A stretch of DNA of 13,171 nt, taken from the NCBI GenBank assembly GCA_028281215.1, contig JANQKH010000899.1:1-13171 (forward strand). Reading direction: 5' to 3'. Below, piece by piece: positions 1-6,855 of the stretch. A program made the translations under genes and the position numbers. The DNA comes from Phycisphaeraceae bacterium (lineage in GTDB: Bacteria; Planctomycetota; Phycisphaerae; Phycisphaerales; Phycisphaeraceae). Each line of letters starts with the position of its first letter. Position 1 is the stretch's first letter. The notes beneath the pieces were generated by a model. That model searched no databases. It was given only the letters and a program-made list of their open reading frames with translations, and was not told the DNA's origin.

Positions 1-14
1 CATCGGACTGTCAC

Positions 15-1181
15 ATGAACCTCTTGCCCCTGACATCCTCTGACAACACCGCGAACCGGCCCAGCCAACAGAAAGCTTCGGACCTCATCGCGGGAACTTT
101 GTCATCGACGATCGATCCGAAGGTTCATCTCATTCTCGATCAGGCGCGCTGGGCGCCCAGCGGCGACAACACGCAACCCTGGCGCTTCGAAATCGCCGGG
201 CCGCGCTATGTCATGGTGCATGGGCACGACACCCGGCAGCACTGCGTATACGACCTCGACGGCAAAGCGAGCCAACAGGCGATCGGGGCGATGCTCGAAA
301 CACTGAGCATCGCCGCGAGCATGTACGGCTGGCGTGCTGACATCGAACGGCTCACCGATCAGCCGGACACGAATCCCACCTTTTCCGTCCGCTTCGTGGA
401 AGACCCGGCGGTCAAGCCCGATCCACTGGCGGAGGTGATTCAACAGCGCGTCACCCAGCGGCGGCGCATGCGCACGCGCGCTCTGACCACCGCGCAACGT
501 GACGCGCTGTGGGACGCGCTGCCGCCGGGGTTCACCGTGCACTTTCTTGAATCGGCCAAGGAACGGCGGCGCATGGCGAAACTGTTGTTCGACAGCGCGA
601 AGATTCGTCTGACGATGCGCGAAGCCTACGAAGTGCATCGCAGTGTGATCGAATGGCGCGCAAAGTTCAGTGAGGATCGCATCCCCGATCAGGCGGTCGG
701 GTTGAACCCGCTGTCGCTGCCGTTGATGCGCTGGGCGATGAAGCGTTGGTCGCGGATTCGCATGCTCAACCGATTTTTCGCCGGCACAGTATTGCCGCGT
801 GTGGAATTGGACCTGCTGCCCGGCTATTTCTGCGGCGCGCACTTTTTTCTGTTCGCTGATCAACCGCCGCAAACGCTGGACGACATGATCGACGCCGGCC
901 GGGCGCTGCAACGGTTCTGGTTGACCGCCACGCGCATGGGCCTGCAATTTCAACCCGCCGCGACGCCGATGATCTTCTCGAATTATGTACACGCGAACCT
1001 CACGTTCACCGACAACCACGACGCAGCGAACCAAGCGAAGGACATTGCCAAACGACTGACCGAAATCCTCGGCGAAGACGCCATGGAGCGCCTCACCTTC
1101 ATGGGCCGCATCGGTTTGGGCCGAACACCAAAAGGCCGATCATTGCGATTGCCGATGGAGAAACTGGTGAAGGATTCATGA
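15..1181 (+). CDS. Nitroreductase-family flavoprotein (Acg/FMN-binding type)
   Basis: The protein has 388 residues and no signal peptide, so it is probably cytoplasmic. Residues 45-58 read RWAPSGDNTQPWRF, a nitroreductase-type FMN-binding segment (small and polar residues, then N-x-Q-P-W). Family members bind FMN and reduce nitro groups, quinones or other acceptors with NAD(P)H. The length is above the roughly 200 residues of classical nitroreductases and fits the longer, internally duplicated Acg-like group. No substrate can be read from the sequence. The ATG at 15 has no clear Shine-Dalgarno and the frame stays open to base 1, so the true start could lie upstream. However, the ATGA context at 15-18 matches the coupling used downstream and suggests the start overlaps the stop of an upstream gene. 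The 3' end overlaps the glycosyltransferase start by 4 nt, so the two genes should be co-expressed. Confidence 0.75.
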   Translation: MNLLPLTSSDNTANRPSQQKASDLIAGTLSSTIDPKVHLILDQARWAPSGDNTQPWRFEIAGPRYVMVHGHDTRQHCVYDLDGKASQQAIGAMLETLSIAASMYGWRADIERLTDQPDTNPTFSVRFVEDPAVKPDPLAEVIQQRVTQRRRMRTRALTTAQRDALWDALPPGFTVHFLESAKERRRMAKLLFDSAKIRLTMREAYEVHRSVIEWRAKFSEDRIPDQAVGLNPLSLPLMRWAMKRWSRIRMLNRFFAGTVLPRVELDLLPGYFCGAHFFLFADQPPQTLDDMIDAGRALQRFWLTATRMGLQFQPAATPMIFSNYVHANLTFTDNHDAANQAKDIAKRLTEILGEDAMERLTFMGRIGLGRTPKGRSLRLPMEKLVKDS

Positions 1182-2425
1182 CCGCACCTGCCTCGCCACA
1201 TCCTCATCCCCGCGTGCTTTTCGTCGCTGAGACGGTGACGCTGGCTCATGCCGCGCGGCCGTACATGCTTGCGTGTGCGCTCAAGGGGTTGCCCTACGAT
1301 GTGCACATGGCGTGGAGCCCGCGGTACGAATCACTGTTTGCGATTCGCCCGTTCACCGAACACACGCTTGATACGATTCCATCGCAACAGTTCATTACCG
1401 CGCTTGCCAAAGGTCGGCCGGTCTACACGACAGAAACTTTGCATCGATACGTCAACGATGACCTTCGGTTATTGAAAGCCGTGCAGCCGGACATTGTGAT
1501 CGGTGACTTTCGGTTGTCGCTGTCAGTCAGCGCCCGGCTGCAAAACGTACCGTACGTCACCCTGTCGAACGCGTACTGGAGTCCATACGCGGCCACGCGT
1601 TATCCGATTCCACAACATCCGCTAACGCGGCTTGTCGGCGTGCGGTGCGCGCAGAAGCTATTTGATCTGTCGCGCGGGTTCGTGTTCAAACAACACGCCA
1701 AACCATTGAATACCGTGCGAAAAGCGTTCGGCCTGCCCGCGATCGAGGGTGACATGCGCCAGGCGTACACCGATGCCGACCACACATGGTACGTCGATGT
1801 GCCCGGCCAGACGGCGATGCCTGATCTGCCGGCGACACATCAGTTTCTCGGACCGCTGCCGTGGTCACCGCCGCTGGATGTGCCCGCATGGTGGGCCGAC
1901 CTGCCGCGCGACAAACCGATCGTCTACGTCTCACTGGGCAGTTCGGGGCGTGGCGACCTGTTGCCGATGTTGATCAACACGTTGTCCGTGTTGCCAATCA
2001 CCGTGCTCGTGGCGACCGCCGGGCTGGATGTGCCGCGCCATCTGCCGGCGAATGTCTTTGCCGCACCCTACCTGCCAGGCGACCGCGCCAACGCCATCGC
2101 AGCACTGACCATCGGCAACGGCGGCAGCCCGATCACCCAACAAGCTCTCGCCCACGCCACACCGGTGCTCGCGATTCCATCCAACCTCGATCAATACCTC
2201 AACATGGAAGGTGTCACCGCCTGCGGCGCCGGGCGAACCATTCGCTCGGAACACGTCAACCCCCAGCGCATCGCCGCAGCGGTCGAAAGCATGGTGCGCG
2301 ACGAGGCCTTGAAGCAACATGCGACCCGATTCCAGGATGAAATTCGCAGGTTCCCGGCCGAAGAACGGTTCAAAACATTTCTGAGCAAAATTCTGGCGCG
2401 GAAAGTGTGGTCGGCGGCGGCGTGA
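1178..2425 (+). CDS. GT1/UGT-like glycosyltransferase
   Basis: The protein has 415 residues and a two-domain GT-B layout. The N-terminal Rossmann-like half starts PRVLFVAETV and has an AHAARP segment (residues 23-28) where the family has its GHxxP acceptor-side histidine. The C-terminal donor domain starts near residue 247 (IVYVSLGSSG). It continues through IGNGGSPITQQAL (312-324), equivalent to the HGG region, and PSNLDQYLN (334-342), the usual DQ that contacts the sugar. The HGG histidine is Asn here. Such enzymes move a sugar from a nucleotide donor to a lipid, polyketide, carotenoid or similar acceptor, which is not identifiable here. There is no signal peptide. The start overlaps the nitroreductase stop (ATGA), with AAGGA at 1170-1174. 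The gene converges on the sulfite-oxidase-like gene across about 40 nt, with no visible terminator hairpin between them. Confidence 0.85.
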   Translation: MTAPASPHPHPRVLFVAETVTLAHAARPYMLACALKGLPYDVHMAWSPRYESLFAIRPFTEHTLDTIPSQQFITALAKGRPVYTTETLHRYVNDDLRLLKAVQPDIVIGDFRLSLSVSARLQNVPYVTLSNAYWSPYAATRYPIPQHPLTRLVGVRCAQKLFDLSRGFVFKQHAKPLNTVRKAFGLPAIEGDMRQAYTDADHTWYVDVPGQTAMPDLPATHQFLGPLPWSPPLDVPAWWADLPRDKPIVYVSLGSSGRGDLLPMLINTLSVLPITVLVATAGLDVPRHLPANVFAAPYLPGDRANAIAALTIGNGGSPITQQALAHATPVLAIPSNLDQYLNMEGVTACGAGRTIRSEHVNPQRIAAAVESMVRDEALKQHATRFQDEIRRFPAEERFKTFLSKILARKVWSAAA

Positions 2426-2466
2426 TATCGCAAACCGTCAATGGCGACCGATGAAGTTGCGTCCCC

Positions 2467-3123
2467 TCAATAACTGAATCGTTCTTCCGTCCACGGATCG
2501 CCGTGCATGTGATAGCCATTCACTTCCCAGAAACCGGCCCGGTCTTCGTCGGTCACTTCGATTTCGCCGATCCACTTCGCGCCTTTCCAGAAGTACAACC
2601 GCGGCACGATCGCGTGAACCGGGGCGCCGTGATCAGCGGACAGTTCCTCGCCGTCGTGATGCGTGGCGAGCAGGCAATCTTCCTGCGTGAAGTCATCGAG
2701 TGACAGGTTCGTCGTCCAATCCTTGCCCGGATCACTTGGTGCGTGCTGGATGACATGCGTTGCCTGCGGGAGCGGTTTGGCCAGATCCATCAACGTGCGC
2801 GTGGCGACGCCATGAAACACATTATCCAACCGCGACCAGTGTGTGACACAGTGAATGTCGCACCGCACGTTCACCTTGGGCAGATCATTGAATGACTGCC
2901 AGTCGAGCGTGATTTCATTTTCCACCAGTCCCCAGATTCGCAACGACCAGTCTTCTTTTGACTGATGAAACACCGAACCATAATGCAGCACCGGCCACTT
3001 GGCGGTCAGCCGTTGCCCGGGTGGTGTGCGATCCGTCGCCTTGCCGCCGCCACGCAGGCAGTCCGGGCTGACGATGGTGGGTGGGTCGGTGGGGAGGAGT
3101 TGGGTAGAGGGCGCTTGGGACAT
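2467..3123 (-). CDS. Sulfite-oxidase-like molybdopterin oxidoreductase (soluble)
   Basis: The protein has 218 residues and belongs to the COG2041-type sulfite-oxidase fold. Visible landmarks are WSLRIWGLVENE (59-70), the HCVTHWSRLD segment (91-100) whose Cys92 is in the position of the molybdenum-ligating cysteine, the HGAPVHAIVPRLYFWKGAKW block (165-184) and a C-terminal EVNGYHMHGDPW segment (200-211). Eukaryotic and periplasmic relatives usually have HGAPVR at the third block, and the Arg is His here. There is no Tat or Sec signal, so unlike YedY/MsrP this form should stay in the cytoplasm. The substrate is unknown: relatives act on sulfite, sulfoxides or uncharacterised compounds. No Shine-Dalgarno precedes the ATG. 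A TAACAT box ends 6 nt upstream of it, which points to a leaderless transcript. The neighbour on the same strand is a sulfotransferase-like gene, but a repeat and 134 nt separate them, so an operon is unlikely. Confidence 0.85.
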   Translation of the reverse strand: MSQAPSTQLLPTDPPTIVSPDCLRGGGKATDRTPPGQRLTAKWPVLHYGSVFHQSKEDWSLRIWGLVENEITLDWQSFNDLPKVNVRCDIHCVTHWSRLDNVFHGVATRTLMDLAKPLPQATHVIQHAPSDPGKDWTTNLSLDDFTQEDCLLATHHDGEELSADHGAPVHAIVPRLYFWKGAKWIGEIEVTDEDRAGFWEVNGYHMHGDPWTEERFSY

Positions 3124-3129
3124 GGTGAT

Positions 3130-3135
3130 ATGTTA
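3130..3135 (-). promoter_or_regulatory. -10-like box for a leaderless sulfite-oxidase-like transcript
   Basis: On the minus strand TAACAT ends 6 nt before the ATG at 3123, so the transcript would start at about the ATG. There is no Shine-Dalgarno. A TTGCCC lies 12 nt upstream of the box, the same distance as in the sulfotransferase gene. Confidence 0.35.
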
Positions 3136-3165
3136 GACGCGATGCACGGGCAAGGGTTACAGACA

Positions 3166-3264
3166 GTAGTAAGACAGGAATTCGTGCCTGTTTGGCGAAG
3201 CCGAATCAGATTTACAGCAAATCCTGGTCCGAAAACATGACAGGCAGGAAGCCTGTCCTATTGC
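3166..3264. repeat. BIME-like twin-palindrome repeat (GACAGG type)
   Basis: Two palindromes face each other. The right one is perfect: GACAGGC (3239-3245), loop AGGAA, GCCTGTC (3251-3257). The left one is degenerate: ACAGG (3174-3178) with CCTGT (3187-3191). The outer flanks are inverted copies of each other, AGTAAGACAGG on the left against the complement of CCTGTCCTATT on the right. This paired arrangement is like bacterial interspersed mosaic elements built of REP units. It lies between two same-strand genes, and its right edge contains the stop codon of the sulfotransferase gene. The right hairpin could also act as an RNA 3' end, but has no T-tract in the gene's direction. Confidence 0.6.
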
Positions 3265-3998
3265 AACCGATGCTCGGCCATCTGTGCATACCACCCTTCG
3301 CACTGCTCCAGCACATCACTCAGAAAGTCAGGCACCTCGTCCGGCTTCGGCTTGTACGGCCCAAAACCCGAGGTCGGCTCGACCTTCTTGTACCAAGCCT
3401 TCGCCCAGACGCCGTCCGTCTCACGGATGCCCGGCGGCCAGTGCAGCATGTCTTCGGTGAACGCCAAACCGAGCGCTTCGCACAGCAACCCCTGCATCCT
3501 GCGCGGGTCGAGCAGCACATCTTTCGAGTCCACCACCGGCGGCATCTTGCCCGTGTGCTGCCGCACCCAGTTGAATATCTCCACTTGTTGCGGGAAGCCG
3601 GTGTCCTCGGCTGTGGGCTCGGGGATAAAGTGAATCAGCGACGTGATCACCTCGCGCGGCTCACGGATCAAAAAACAATTGGTCACCTTGCCCAACCAGT
3701 CGCGAGAAATATTCGGCAGCAGGTGATGTGTCATCTGCTTCTGATACCAGACCGACTTGCCATTCGGAATCGGTCCGGTGAGCCAGTCGACCACCTTCTG
3801 CCAATCGTTCTCATGATGCGCGATGACTTCGTCGGCGACGGGATGGTCGTAGTCGGTCTGTTTGAGGTAATGTGCGTAGAGCGGTTCATCACAGACATAG
3901 GTGTCCGGCCGATTGCCCCATGAACGCATCATGGCGGTGGAAATATTGCGCGGTCCGCCCCACATGGCTATACGTAATCCGTCAGACTGTTCAGGCAT
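3258..3998 (-). CDS. Sulfotransferase-like protein (P-loop, PAPS type)
   Basis: The protein has 246 residues and the look of a small bacterial sulfotransferase-family protein. The N-terminal RIAMWGGPRNISTAMMRSW (9-27) matches the 5'-phosphosulfate-binding loop, with a Gly/Arg/Ser core in place of PKSGTT. FLIREPREVITSLI (109-122) matches the 3'-phosphate-binding strand and helix (RxPxxxxxS). Similar proteins stand alone or are fused to branched-chain aminotransferases, and their acceptors are mostly unknown. There is no signal peptide or membrane segment. The last sense codon is followed by TAG at 3258-3260, which lies in the flank of the palindromic repeat 3239-3257, so the repeat may have set the present C-terminus. 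No Shine-Dalgarno precedes the ATG. A TATACT box (4006-4011) sits 7 nt upstream, suggesting a leaderless mRNA. A non-catalytic nucleotide-binding role cannot be excluded. Confidence 0.75.
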   Translation of the reverse strand: MPEQSDGLRIAMWGGPRNISTAMMRSWGNRPDTYVCDEPLYAHYLKQTDYDHPVADEVIAHHENDWQKVVDWLTGPIPNGKSVWYQKQMTHHLLPNISRDWLGKVTNCFLIREPREVITSLIHFIPEPTAEDTGFPQQVEIFNWVRQHTGKMPPVVDSKDVLLDPRRMQGLLCEALGLAFTEDMLHWPPGIRETDGVWAKAWYKKVEPTSGFGPYKPKPDEVPDFLSDVLEQCEGWYAQMAEHRLQ

Positions 3999-4005
3999 GG
4001 GCGGG

Positions 4006-4011
4006 AGTATA
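4006..4011 (-). promoter_or_regulatory. -10-like box for a leaderless sulfotransferase transcript
   Basis: On the minus strand it reads GCTATACT, with TATACT ending 7 nt before the ATG at 3998. Transcription would start at or next to the A of ATG. There is no Shine-Dalgarno. A TTGGTC lies only 12 nt upstream of the box, too close for a normal -35. Confidence 0.4.
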
Positions 4012-4104
4012 GCGGGCGGAAATGACCAATGGCGAAGCAGCGGGGAATGATATCATGAACAGTCCGAACGCTTTCCCTGGGCGAGGTTTTCTACACCCAC
4101 ACGG

Positions 4105-4617
4105 TCATTCTCCTGGTGAAACCGGTCGGGCATTGGCGAAGAAGCGTGCCAATCCCTGCGACTCATCGAAGATCAGGTTTTCCTGATTCATGTAATCGTG
4201 ACAACGAACGCAGGTCATGGTCATCTGCATGTAGTCCAATGTCGCGGCGTGGAGTTTCTTTTCTTGAGCGTGGCGTTTCAGTTCACTGGTGTGCCAACGG
4301 AACTGGTCGCTGTAAAGGTTGTACTCCATCGTCCGGTGCACACCCCACGCCGACTTGCCCGCCAGTTCGTGCAAGCTGTTGGCATTGGCGATGATCTGGT
4401 CGTAGTTCTGCCGCGCCAGGCCCTCAAGCACGCCGTGTGCGTGCGCGAGCTTGGAGCGCATCATGTCCTGAACGGTTTCGATGGCTGGGCCGACGTGCGA
4501 GTCATCATCGCGAAGATCCGCGTTCCCAGATGCCTTGTTTCCATTCGGATTCGTCTGGCAACCCAGCACGAGCAGAACCAGTGAAAGTAGAGCGATGCAT
4601 TGCAAACCGAGACGCAT
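4105..4617 (-). CDS. Lipoprotein mono-heme cytochrome c (cytochrome c'-like)
   Basis: The protein has 170 residues. A short signal peptide ends in a lipobox, LVLGC with Cys20 as the lipidated residue, followed by an Asn/Gly/Asp-rich linker. Four amphipathic helices can be traced from about residue 45 to the end. The last contains the covalent heme site CVRCH (136-140), with Met53 near the start of helix 1 as a possible distal ligand. A CxxCH in the last helix of a small helical bundle is the pattern of cytochrome c' and cytochrome c556. The protein should be membrane-anchored outside the cytoplasm and carry electrons or bind small gases, but the partner is unknown. AAGGGAG (4625-4631) lies 7 nt before the ATG, one of the best ribosome-binding sites in the window. 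It diverges from the NHL gene with about 220 nt between starts, and a cytochrome-oxidoreductase pairing with neighbours is not evident. Confidence 0.8.
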   Translation of the reverse strand: MRLGLQCIALLSLVLLVLGCQTNPNGNKASGNADLRDDDSHVGPAIETVQDMMRSKLAHAHGVLEGLARQNYDQIIANANSLHELAGKSAWGVHRTMEYNLYSDQFRWHTSELKRHAQEKKLHAATLDYMQMTMTCVRCHDYMNQENLIFDESQGLARFFANARPVSPGE

Positions 4618-4624
4618 GACCAGA

Positions 4625-4631
4625 CTCCCTT
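4625..4631 (-). promoter_or_regulatory. Shine-Dalgarno of the cytochrome lipoprotein gene
   Basis: On the minus strand this reads AAGGGAG, followed by 7 nt and then the ATG at 4617. It fixes the start just ahead of the hydrophobic signal segment. It contrasts with the two other minus-strand genes, which have no Shine-Dalgarno. Confidence 0.65.
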
Positions 4632-4802
4632 GGAATTGAAGTTACTCAGCCCGAGACCCACCCATTGTTCGGGACATAAATGAATCCGCCCATCGGTATG
4701 TTCACCCATTGATCACTAGGGCGGTCCCCGGTTACGGTTCATCGGAAACGTCACCAATTCCACTTTGGTTTGGCCCCATCGGCCTGACGCATCAGCTCGT
4801 AT

Positions 4803-4808
4803 TACAAT
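4803..4808 (+). promoter_or_regulatory. Candidate -10 box for the NHL-DUF6528-methyltransferase operon
   Basis: TACAAT sits in the context CTCGTATTACAATGG. Transcription starting about 7 nt downstream would give a leader of roughly 24 nt before the ATG at 4839. The FG-GAP gene has a nearly identical context (CTCGCGTTACAATG, box 7858-7863). No convincing -35 is seen at 16-18 nt spacing; a CTGACG lies at 4784-4789, 13 nt away. Confidence 0.4.
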
Positions 4809-4838
4809 GGATGCTCGCCGTTTTCAGAAGGAATGCCC

Positions 4839-5912
4839 ATGCCGACTCAAACAACTCGCCGAACTTTTCTCCGTTCCACTGTCGCGGCCTCAGCCGTTTC
4901 AACGATGGCCGCGCCGCTCATCCTCGCCGACGACAAAGCACCGAAGAAAAATGCCATCGTCGGTGACGGCGAATACAAGTACGAATGCATTCATGACTGG
5001 GTCAAAGCGCCAGAGTCCGCAAGTTTCGGCAATGCGTCACACGGCGTCGCGGTCGGCAAGGACGGCTTGATCTACATCACACACAACCGCGGCAAGCCGG
5101 GCAGCGTGTTTGTGTTCGACGAGAAAGGCAAGTTCGTCCGCGCGATGGGCAACTTCCACGCCATCAAAGGCCAGAGCCGCGGCCATGGCGTCGACATTCG
5201 CGATGAAGGTGGCGAAGAGTTTCTCTACCTCACCGCCAGCGACTCGACACTCGATTTCGTCAAGTGCGACCTCAAAGGCGAAATTGTCTGGCGCATCGGG
5301 AAGAAAGACCTCATCCGCGATACCGGCAAGTACAAAGCCAATTCACGCTACCGCCCCACCAACATCAGCTTCAGCCCCGATGGCGGGTTCTTCCTCGGCG
5401 ACGGGTACGGTTCCAACTACGTCATGCAGTACGACAAGGACGGCAAGTTTCTGCGCACGATCGGCGGCAGCGGGAAAGGTGACGGACAGTTCGCGACGCC
5501 GCACGGGCAGTGGCTCGATGAACGTGACGGCACGCCGAAGCTCGTCGTTGCCGACCGCGCGAATAAACGCCTGCAATGGTTCGACATGAATGGCAAGCAC
5601 GTCAAGACACTCGGCGGCTTCCTATTCCCGGCTGACATCGACATTCAGGGCGACGTCATGCTCGTCCCCGACCTGCATTGTCGCATTACCCTGCTCGACA
5701 AGAACAACAAGGTACTCACCCATCTCGGCGAAGACCCCGAGTGGCGCAAGGCCGCGCTCGCCGGATTCAAAATGCGAGGCCAGCGACCCAACTGGAAACC
5801 CGGCAAGTTCATTCACCCACACGATGCCGCATTCACCAAGAACGGCGACATCATCTGTGCCGAATGGGTGTCGACGGGACGCGTGACGTACTTGCGGAAA
5901 GTCGATGCGTAA
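4839..5912 (+). CDS. Tat-exported NHL-repeat beta-propeller protein
   Basis: The protein has 357 residues from this start. The N-terminus TTRRTFLRSTVAASAV carries a twin-arginine motif (RR at residues 7-8) with a hydrophobic stretch and a likely cleavage site near residues 25-31, so it should be exported folded by Tat. The rest is repeated NHL blades: HGVAVGKDGLIYITH (68-82), DGYGSNYVMQYDKDGKFLRT (188-207), GDGQFATPHG (214-223) and VVADRANKRLQWFDMNGK (236-253). This resembles a six-bladed propeller of the peptidylglycine-lyase/NHL type, but a catalytic role is not shown. An earlier ATG at 4833 abuts AAGGA (4828-4832) with no spacer, whereas 4839 has a 6-nt spacer, so 4839 is preferred. The 3' end overlaps the next gene by 8 nt. 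Tat export often implies a bound cofactor or metal, though planctomycetes send many secreted proteins this way. Confidence 0.85.
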   Translation: MPTQTTRRTFLRSTVAASAVSTMAAPLILADDKAPKKNAIVGDGEYKYECIHDWVKAPESASFGNASHGVAVGKDGLIYITHNRGKPGSVFVFDEKGKFVRAMGNFHAIKGQSRGHGVDIRDEGGEEFLYLTASDSTLDFVKCDLKGEIVWRIGKKDLIRDTGKYKANSRYRPTNISFSPDGGFFLGDGYGSNYVMQYDKDGKFLRTIGGSGKGDGQFATPHGQWLDERDGTPKLVVADRANKRLQWFDMNGKHVKTLGGFLFPADIDIQGDVMLVPDLHCRITLLDKNNKVLTHLGEDPEWRKAALAGFKMRGQRPNWKPGKFIHPHDAAFTKNGDIICAEWVSTGRVTYLRKVDA

Positions 5913-6852
5913 TCAACGCCGTGTAGCTCGTTTCAGCCTGCTCGCGATGCTCTGTGCGCTGGCAATGTTCAGTAGGCGCGCGCAGGCCGACGAACTTATC
6001 CTCTGCGGCTGGGATGAGGTGTTCATCGTCGACATCGACCCCGCCTCACCGCCTGCCCAGGCGCCGAAAAAAATCTGGACATGGAAGGTCGCTGACAGTC
6101 CGCGTATCCCGGCACAATACAAGAACATGTTTCGCAGCACGGACGAGTGCAAGCCTGTCGCCGGCGGCAAACAGATCCTGATCACCTCCTCCAGCGGCGG
6201 CGTCGCGCTGATCGAACGCGAAACAAAGAAAGCACTATTCTGGGCATATGTGGGGAATGCTCACTCGGCTGAAATGCTGCCGGGCGGCCGCATCGCCGTC
6301 GCCGGCTCCGGTCACAAAGACGGCAACTGCCTGGCCCTGTTCGATGTCAAGCAGCCGGAAAAGCGTCTCTACACCGACGAACTCAAATGGGGACACGGCG
6401 CCGTCTGGGATCCCGAGCGACAAATCCTCTGGGCCAGTGGCGGTGACGACCTGCGGGCTTACACGTTGAAAGACTGGCAGACGGACAAGCCGTCGCTCAA
6501 GCGTGAAGCCGTCTACAAGTTCCCCGACGTCCCCAACGCCGGCGCCCATGATCTCATCGCCGTGCCGGGCACGAACCAACTCTTCGCGACATCGCATCAC
6601 CACGTCTACCTGTTCGACTGTGACAAACGGACGTTTTCAAAGCATCCGAAGCTCTACGAGCAGGCCCGCGTCAAAGGCGCTGCGATCCATCCGCGCACGA
6701 AACGGCTCGCTTACACGCAAGGCAGTGCCAAACACTGGTCGACGGATCGGTTACGCTGGGCAGGTCTTGAAACGGAAACCGTGTTTTCCGGCGAACGGCT
6801 TTACAAAGCACGCTGGATCATCCCTCCCCAAAAGAAAAATCCGTCGGATTGA
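5905..6852 (+). CDS. Secreted beta-propeller-like protein, DUF6528-type
   Basis: The protein has 315 residues. An Arg-rich start and hydrophobic stretch (residues 10-22, ending near RAQADE at 25-30) form a Sec-type signal. The mature part begins ELILCGWDEVFIVDID, which I associate with the DUF6528 family of bacterial secreted proteins; this is from memory, not a search. Blade-like strands recur: GGKQILITSSSGGVALIE (87-104), SAEMLPGGRIAVAGS (121-135), GHGAVWDPERQILWASGGDDLRAYTL and AHDLIAVPGTNQLFATSHHHVYLFD. The SAEMLPGG and AHDLIAVPGT stretches look like repeated blade loops. No catalytic residues can be named. The start overlaps the NHL stop by 8 nt (ATG 5905, upstream TAA 5910-5912) with a weak GGAAAG before it, so translation is probably coupled. 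Both proteins are exported propellers and may act on the same extracellular ligand. Confidence 0.7.
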   Translation: MRNQRRVARFSLLAMLCALAMFSRRAQADELILCGWDEVFIVDIDPASPPAQAPKKIWTWKVADSPRIPAQYKNMFRSTDECKPVAGGKQILITSSSGGVALIERETKKALFWAYVGNAHSAEMLPGGRIAVAGSGHKDGNCLALFDVKQPEKRLYTDELKWGHGAVWDPERQILWASGGDDLRAYTLKDWQTDKPSLKREAVYKFPDVPNAGAHDLIAVPGTNQLFATSHHHVYLFDCDKRTFSKHPKLYEQARVKGAAIHPRTKRLAYTQGSAKHWSTDRLRWAGLETETVFSGERLYKARWIIPPQKKNPSD

Positions 6853-6855
6853 AGT

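Noticed and set aside
102..1034. 310-codon open frame on the minus strand
   Set aside because: It lies wholly antisense to the nitroreductase gene, is Arg/His-rich, has no recognisable domain, and arises from codon bias in GC-rich DNA.
3239..3257. Reading the perfect hairpin simply as the sulfotransferase terminator
   Set aside because: No T-run follows on the minus strand and a partner palindrome with inverted flanks fits a repeat element better.
4709..4966. 85-codon open frame in the divergent intergenic region
   Set aside because: It runs into the NHL gene in another frame, has no ribosome site and encodes no recognisable feature.
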